A DNA stretch of 64,000 nt, taken from Amphritea balenae (GTDB lineage Bacteria > Pseudomonadota > Gammaproteobacteria > Pseudomonadales > Balneatricaceae). Shown one piece after another: positions 60,217 to 64,000 of this stretch (position 1 is its first letter; each line of letters starts with the position of its first letter). Location: the NCBI RefSeq assembly GCF_003858655.1, contig NZ_RQXV01000012.1:62001-126000 (forward strand), in the 5' to 3' direction. The notes under the pieces were generated by a model. The model was not told the DNA's origin and searched no databases. It saw only the letters and a list, made by a program, of their open reading frames with translations. A program made the position numbers and the translations under genes.

Positions 60217-61764
60217 TTACGCGTGCGGGCCCGCAGCGATGATCGCCTCAGCAACACCTTCGAACTTCTTGAAGTTCTCAGTGAACTGACCAATCAGATC
60301 GTTTGCAGTCGCATCATATGCGCCTTTATCAGACCATGTAGCACGTGGATTCAGCAATGCAGAATCTACGCCTGGTACCGATTTAGGTACAGTCAGATTA
60401 ATACCTGGCAGCTCTTCAGTCTCAACACCAACCAGAGCACCATCCTGAATCGCACTGATAATACCGCGCGTCGTAGGAATACTGAAACGGGAACCTGTTC
60501 CGTAAGAACCGCCGGTCCAGCCGGTATTTACCAGATAAACCTGGCTATCAAACTCTTCGATACGCTTAATCAGCAGATCAGCATATTCGCTCGCAGGGCG
60601 CGGGAAGAAAGGTGCGCCGAAGCAAGTAGAGAAGGTAGACTTGATGCCACCACCTGATCCCATCTCGGTAGAACCTACCAGAGCGGTATAACCAGACAGG
60701 AAGTGGTACGCAGCCGCTTCTTTAGACAGGATAGACACTGGTGGCAGTACGCCGGTCAGGTCACAGGTCAGGAAAACGATCGCTTTTGGCTCGCCACCTT
60801 TGTTTTCTTCTGTACGCTTTTCAACGTGCTCCAGCGGATATGCACAACGGCCATTCTCCGTCAGAGACGTATCGCTATAATCTGCAGTGCGGGAAGCGTT
60901 CAGAGCAACGTTCTCAACGATCGCACCGAAACGGATAGCATCCCAGATGATTGGCTCATTCTTCTGGCTCAGATCGATGGTCTTAGCGTAGCAACCACCT
61001 TCCAGGTTGAATACAACACCTTTACCCCAACCGTGCTCATCATCACCGATCAGGTAACGAGAAGGGTCGGCAGACAAGGTTGTTTTACCAGTACCGGACA
61101 GACCAAAGAACAGCGTTGTATCACCGTCTTCACCAACGTTGGCAGAGCAATGCATTGGCAGAACATCTTTCTCAGGCAGCAGGAAGTTCTGTACCGAGAA
61201 CATCGCTTTCTTCATCTCACCCGCATAGCGCATACCCGCCAGCAATACTTTGCGCTTAGCAAAGTTGATGATCACACAGCCATCGCTGTTGGTACCATCA
61301 CGTTGTGGATCACACTCGAAGCCAGCAGCATTGATGATCTGCCACTCTTCTTTAGCTTTAGGGTTAAACTCTACAGGACGGATAAACAGATTCTGACCAA
61401 ACAGGTTCTGCCATGCAGTTTCAGTAGACATCTGAACCGGAAGATAATGGTTAGCGTCAGAACCAACATGAACATTAGAGACAAAATGTTCGCGTTCTGC
61501 CAGGTGTTCTTCCACCCGGTTCCACAGCGCATCAAATTTGTCAGCATCAAATGGACGGTTAATCGGGCCCCAGTGGATCGCATCGGAAGTGCTAGGCTCT
61601 TCAACAATATAACGGTCCATTGGAGAACGACCCGTACGCTTACCGGTTTTCACAACCAGGGCGCCATTGTCAGCGAGAGTGCCTTCGCCACGCTGGATCG
61701 CTTTTTCAACTAGCTGAGCCGGGCTCAAATTTTCGTGTACAGTGTTCACGGTTTCTTTGCTCAT
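60217..61764 (-). CDS. pckA: Phosphoenolpyruvate carboxykinase (ATP)
   Basis: Turns oxaloacetate into PEP, the first committed step of gluconeogenesis. The start is ATG 61762-61764 with AGGGA eight bases upstream, giving 515 residues ([20 protein letters not shown]); the longer open frame is ignored. Nucleotide site [20 protein letters not shown] and DDEHGWG, and [13 protein letters not shown] near the N-terminus, identify the ATP-type enzyme. The length is a little short of E. coli Pck (540). It is monocistronic. Confidence 0.97.
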   Translation of the reverse strand: MSKETVNTVHENLSPAQLVEKAIQRGEGTLADNGALVVKTGKRTGRSPMDRYIVEEPSTSDAIHWGPINRPFDADKFDALWNRVEEHLAEREHFVSNVHVGSDANHYLPVQMSTETAWQNLFGQNLFIRPVEFNPKAKEEWQIINAAGFECDPQRDGTNSDGCVIINFAKRKVLLAGMRYAGEMKKAMFSVQNFLLPEKDVLPMHCSANVGEDGDTTLFFGLSGTGKTTLSADPSRYLIGDDEHGWGKGVVFNLEGGCYAKTIDLSQKNEPIIWDAIRFGAIVENVALNASRTADYSDTSLTENGRCAYPLEHVEKRTEENKGGEPKAIVFLTCDLTGVLPPVSILSKEAAAYHFLSGYTALVGSTEMGSGGGIKSTFSTCFGAPFFPRPASEYADLLIKRIEEFDSQVYLVNTGWTGGSYGTGSRFSIPTTRGIISAIQDGALVGVETEELPGINLTVPKSVPGVDSALLNPRATWSDKGAYDATANDLIGQFTENFKKFEGVAEAIIAAGPHA

Positions 61765-61862
61765 TACTTGATTCCCTTGGCTTTTAGCCAAAAAAAATAA
61801 TTTTACCTGAAAAGCTGCCTGACTCCTGACAACCAAAATTTAACTCTAAATTCTGCGGAGCC

Positions 61863-61890
61863 TTATTATTAAGGAGGCGTATTATGTCAA
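61863..61890 (-). promoter_or_regulatory. Possible pckA promoter
   Basis: A perfect TTGACA (61885-61890) on the minus strand is followed after 16 bases by TAATAA (61863-61868), which is a poor -10 match. It lies about 100 bases before pckA and is the best candidate in the 196-base gap. Confidence 0.4.
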
Positions 61891-61950
61891 AAAAGTGTAC
61901 AAAACACCATCAACTGAGATCGATTCCTATCTGGCAGCCAAGTACCTTAG

Positions 61951-61977
61951 AAAAGCCTGATCAGTGAACCTGATCAG
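61951..61977 (-). terminator. Possible terminator overlapping the hslO stop
   Basis: On the minus strand two copies of CTGATCAG (61970-61977 and 61957-61964) can pair around a five-base loop, followed by GCTTTTC. The hairpin includes the last codons of hslO. The T-run is short. Confidence 0.4.
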
Positions 61978-62833
61978 AGCCTTCAATATTCGCACTATCT
62001 GAAAACATCATGGTGATATCAGCCTGGTCAAACTGATACAACTGGTTGCAAAACTGGCAACTCACATCAATAGTTCCCTCGTCCCTGACAATCTCCTCTA
62101 ATTCTTTCTGGGTCATATATCTCAATGCATCCCCCGTGCGTTTGCGCGAGCAGTCACATTTAAATTGTAGAGGCTCTGCATCATAGAGCCGGCAATCCTC
62201 TTCATGAAACAGTCGCCGTATAATCGTGGCATTATCCAGCTCTAACAGTTCTTCATCTTTCAGAGTGGCGGCCAGATAACTGAAATGCTGCCATTCATCT
62301 TCAGCATTACCTTTGGCAGGCATAACCTGTAACAAAAAACCCGCCGCACGCTGTTCATCAGCAACCAGCTGAATTTGAGTAGGTAATTGCTCTGATCGAC
62401 TAAAATAGGCTTCCAGACAACTGCTCAGGTGATCACCTTCAAGCGGTACCACTCCCTGATAGCGCTGACCTTTATCCGGCTCAATGGTAATAACCAACTG
62501 ACCACCTTTTAACAGCTCACAAAAATTTGCACTGTCGGGTAGCTCACCATCAAAACGGGCAATAGCGCGCAGGTCACACTGATGATTACACTCTGCCATC
62601 AGTACTTTAACCTGATTATTACTTTGCGCCTGTAGCATCAGTCGACCTTCAAATTTCAGCGTCGAACTGAGCAGGCTGACAGCAGCCATCATCTCACCCA
62701 AAAAACGGTTAATCAGGGCTGGATACTGATGATTATTGATCGCTTGTTGATAACTTTTTTCGAGACCTGTGATCACACTGCGGATATCGGCCTGTTCAAA
62801 AATGACCCGTTGAAGCTGGTCAGAACTACTCAT
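61961..62833 (-). CDS. hslO: Redox-activated chaperone Hsp33
   Basis: Holding chaperone switched on by oxidative unfolding. The start is ATG 62831-62833, giving 290 residues (MSSSDQLQRVIFEQADIRSV), near the usual 292; an upstream GTG is rejected because it lengthens the N-terminus beyond the family. The zinc-binding cysteine pairs FKCDCSRKR and VSCQFCNQLYQF are present near the C-terminus. It lies 83 bases after hslR in the order yrfG-hslR-hslO, as in E. coli, with pckA next. Confidence 0.96.
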   Translation of the reverse strand: MSSSDQLQRVIFEQADIRSVITGLEKSYQQAINNHQYPALINRFLGEMMAAVSLLSSTLKFEGRLMLQAQSNNQVKVLMAECNHQCDLRAIARFDGELPDSANFCELLKGGQLVITIEPDKGQRYQGVVPLEGDHLSSCLEAYFSRSEQLPTQIQLVADEQRAAGFLLQVMPAKGNAEDEWQHFSYLAATLKDEELLELDNATIIRRLFHEEDCRLYDAEPLQFKCDCSRKRTGDALRYMTQKELEEIVRDEGTIDVSCQFCNQLYQFDQADITMMFSDSANIEGSDQVH

Positions 62834-62916
62834 ATTTGTCTCTGAAACCCTGTCGTTGAAATGTCTTACCGGCACATGGCCGGGAAAGGCAAAATATTAC
62901 CACATCCGTTATGCGG

Positions 62917-63303
62917 CTAGCGATCCTTAAACTGTATAATCTTGCGCCGATCTTTCTTATTGGGCCGACGCTCCGGACCCAGATTTCCTCGCATCACTTT
63001 TCGCTGAGCGGCGGCCTCTTCACGCTGCTTAAGGCTGTCTTCAGTTTCGCTGTAAAGTAACTGGGCTTCCGGCGCGCCGCGGCGTTGATCAGAAATAGCC
63101 TGAATGACTACCGTCTTCTCATCAAGTCCTTGCCGTATTACCAAGGTTGCGCCGATTTCAACATGACGGCTGCATTTACCCCGCTGCCCTTCGTAATGCA
63201 CCTTGCCACCCTCCACAGCATTTTTAGCAAGCGCCCGGGTTTTAAAAAATCGGGCGGCCCAAAGCCATTTATCCAGGCGAACTTTTTGTTTCTGATCACT
63301 CAT
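62917..63303 (-). CDS. hslR: Ribosome-associated heat-shock protein Hsp15
   Basis: Binds free 50S subunits carrying nascent chains and helps recycle them. The 128-residue product has an N-terminal S4 RNA-binding domain (VRLDKWLWAARFFKTRALAK) and a basic C-terminal tail (GPERRPNKKDRRKI). Length is close to E. coli Hsp15 (133). Its start overlaps the yrfG stop by four bases, showing operon translation with yrfG and hslO. Confidence 0.95.
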   Translation of the reverse strand: MSDQKQKVRLDKWLWAARFFKTRALAKNAVEGGKVHYEGQRGKCSRHVEIGATLVIRQGLDEKTVVIQAISDQRRGAPEAQLLYSETEDSLKQREEAAAQRKVMRGNLGPERRPNKKDRRKIIQFKDR

Positions 63304-63956
63304 GTTGGTTTCTTTATAATCTCATTGAAATGCTGAATCGCCTGGAAGTCATCAATCTGACGTTTCGCCTGCTGGCTATCAGGCTGAATAATACTCAATA
63401 AGTAAGCGATACCATATTGTCGCGCCGACGCCAGCACTGCCAGACTATCATCCACTAACAAGGTTCGCTGAGGATCAAAGGGTTCATCCTCCTGCAATTT
63501 ATGCCAGAAGCCCTGCTCTTCTTTAGGTAACTTATAATCATGGGAGCAGATAATGGCATCAACCAGTTTATCCAAACCGGTTTCCTCAAGTTTAAGCGAC
63601 AGACTATCCCGGTGAGCATTCGTAACAATAACGCGACGAATATTTTCACTTTCAAGATGTGCCAAAAAGTCATGCACATGTGGACGGAAAGCGATTCGCT
63701 CTTTGATCTCATGCTTTAACTTGGCGATATCAACATCTAACTCCCGCGACCAGTAATCCAGACAATACCAGTTCAGGGTGCCTTGCTCCTGCCGGATGCG
63801 TTGATGGAGCCATTGTTGCGCCTGGGTCTGATCAATACTATGCAGTTCGGCGTATCGCACCGGTAGATGCTCAAGCCAGAAAAAGGTATCGAAGTGCAGG
63901 TCCAGCAAGGTGCCATCCATATCCAGCAGCACCGTATCAATATTTTGCCAATCCAT
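63300..63956 (-). CDS. yrfG: HAD hydrolase, GMP/IMP nucleotidase YrfG-like
   Basis: A 218-residue HAD-family phosphatase. Motif I is DMDGTLLDL with nucleophile Asp-12, motif II is VTNAHRDSL, and motif IV is LLVDDSLAVLASA. The order yrfG-hslR-hslO is the same as in E. coli, where YrfG is a GMP/IMP 5'-nucleotidase; the FDTFFWLEHLPVRYAE segment also matches that family. It is the first gene of the operon. The 44 bases from here to the window end show nothing I can name. Confidence 0.88.
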   Translation of the reverse strand: MDWQNIDTVLLDMDGTLLDLHFDTFFWLEHLPVRYAELHSIDQTQAQQWLHQRIRQEQGTLNWYCLDYWSRELDVDIAKLKHEIKERIAFRPHVHDFLAHLESENIRRVIVTNAHRDSLSLKLEETGLDKLVDAIICSHDYKLPKEEQGFWHKLQEDEPFDPQRTLLVDDSLAVLASARQYGIAYLLSIIQPDSQQAKRQIDDFQAIQHFNEIIKKPT

Positions 63957-64000
63957 ATAAAAAGTCTGAGCAGAGGGTTAGTATTAAAGAATCTACTTTT

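Noticed and set aside
60703-61713. Plus-strand open frame of about 330 residues opposite pckA
   Set aside because: Antisense to an intact, certain gene, without motifs or its own signals.

Overview
The window looks like chromosomal DNA of a marine-type gammaproteobacterium, probably in or near the Oceanospirillaceae (Oceanospirillales). The gene orders birA-coaX-SPOR-tRNA-tuf-trpT-secE, ygfB-pepP-ubiH-ubiI / zapA-6S RNA-fau and hemC-hemD-hemX-hemY are typical of Pseudomonas-like gammaproteobacteria. EF-Tu is 407 residues long with a 10-residue insertion after the NKAD motif, and ThyA is the 283-residue type I know from Vibrio. This placement is inference from gene order and protein sequence. 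I see no insertion sequence, prophage, CRISPR array, toxin-antitoxin pair or obviously transferred island. Every recognised gene is intact except rplN, which the window edge cuts.

Region 1 (1-24,250, all leftward) is one continuous translation and transcription supercluster. Read in its own direction it runs: four tRNAs (Thr-TGT, Tyr, Gly, Thr-GGT), tuf copy 2, tRNA-Trp, secE, nusG, rplK-rplA, rplJ-rplL, rpoB-rpoC, rpsL-rpsG-fusA-tuf copy 1, then the S10 operon rpsJ-rplC-rplD-rplW-rplB-rpsS-rplV-rpsC-rplP-rpmC-rpsQ-rplN. Strong hairpins and good promoters punctuate it. There is a promoter for the tRNA operon, a hairpin before tuf copy 2, a hairpin plus a possible L1 site before rplK, an L10-type leader before rplJ, three hairpins before rpoB, a promoter plus an attenuator-like terminator before rpsL, and a separate promoter with a very short hairpin leader before rpsJ.

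Region 2 (24,220-35,960) is housekeeping metabolism: a SPOR-like membrane protein, coaX, birA, folA and, divergently, thyA; then lgt, an NRDE-family protein, ptsP, rppH, a HAD phosphatase, a two-CBS protein, rlmI and gcvH.

Region 3 (35,960-45,460) holds gcvT, two ubiquinone hydroxylases with pepP and ygfB, the divergent zapB-like/zapA pair, 6S RNA with fau, an AEC transporter, and a GcvR-like ACT protein. A 41-residue predicted membrane microprotein sits between fau and the transporter gene.

Region 4 (45,500-64,000) has a chemoreceptor, argH, the haem operon hemC-D-X-Y, a DOPA-dioxygenase-like protein, a [2Fe-2S]/flavin reductase fusion overlapping ubiD, rho, trxA, ppx, pckA, hslO, hslR and yrfG.

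The window is mostly core genome and I did not find a clear new system. The best leads are the microprotein at 43,572-43,697, the RNA control elements of the supercluster, the dyad-rich spacer at 5,554-5,904, and the ubiD / ferredoxin-reductase / DOPA-dioxygenase-like trio.
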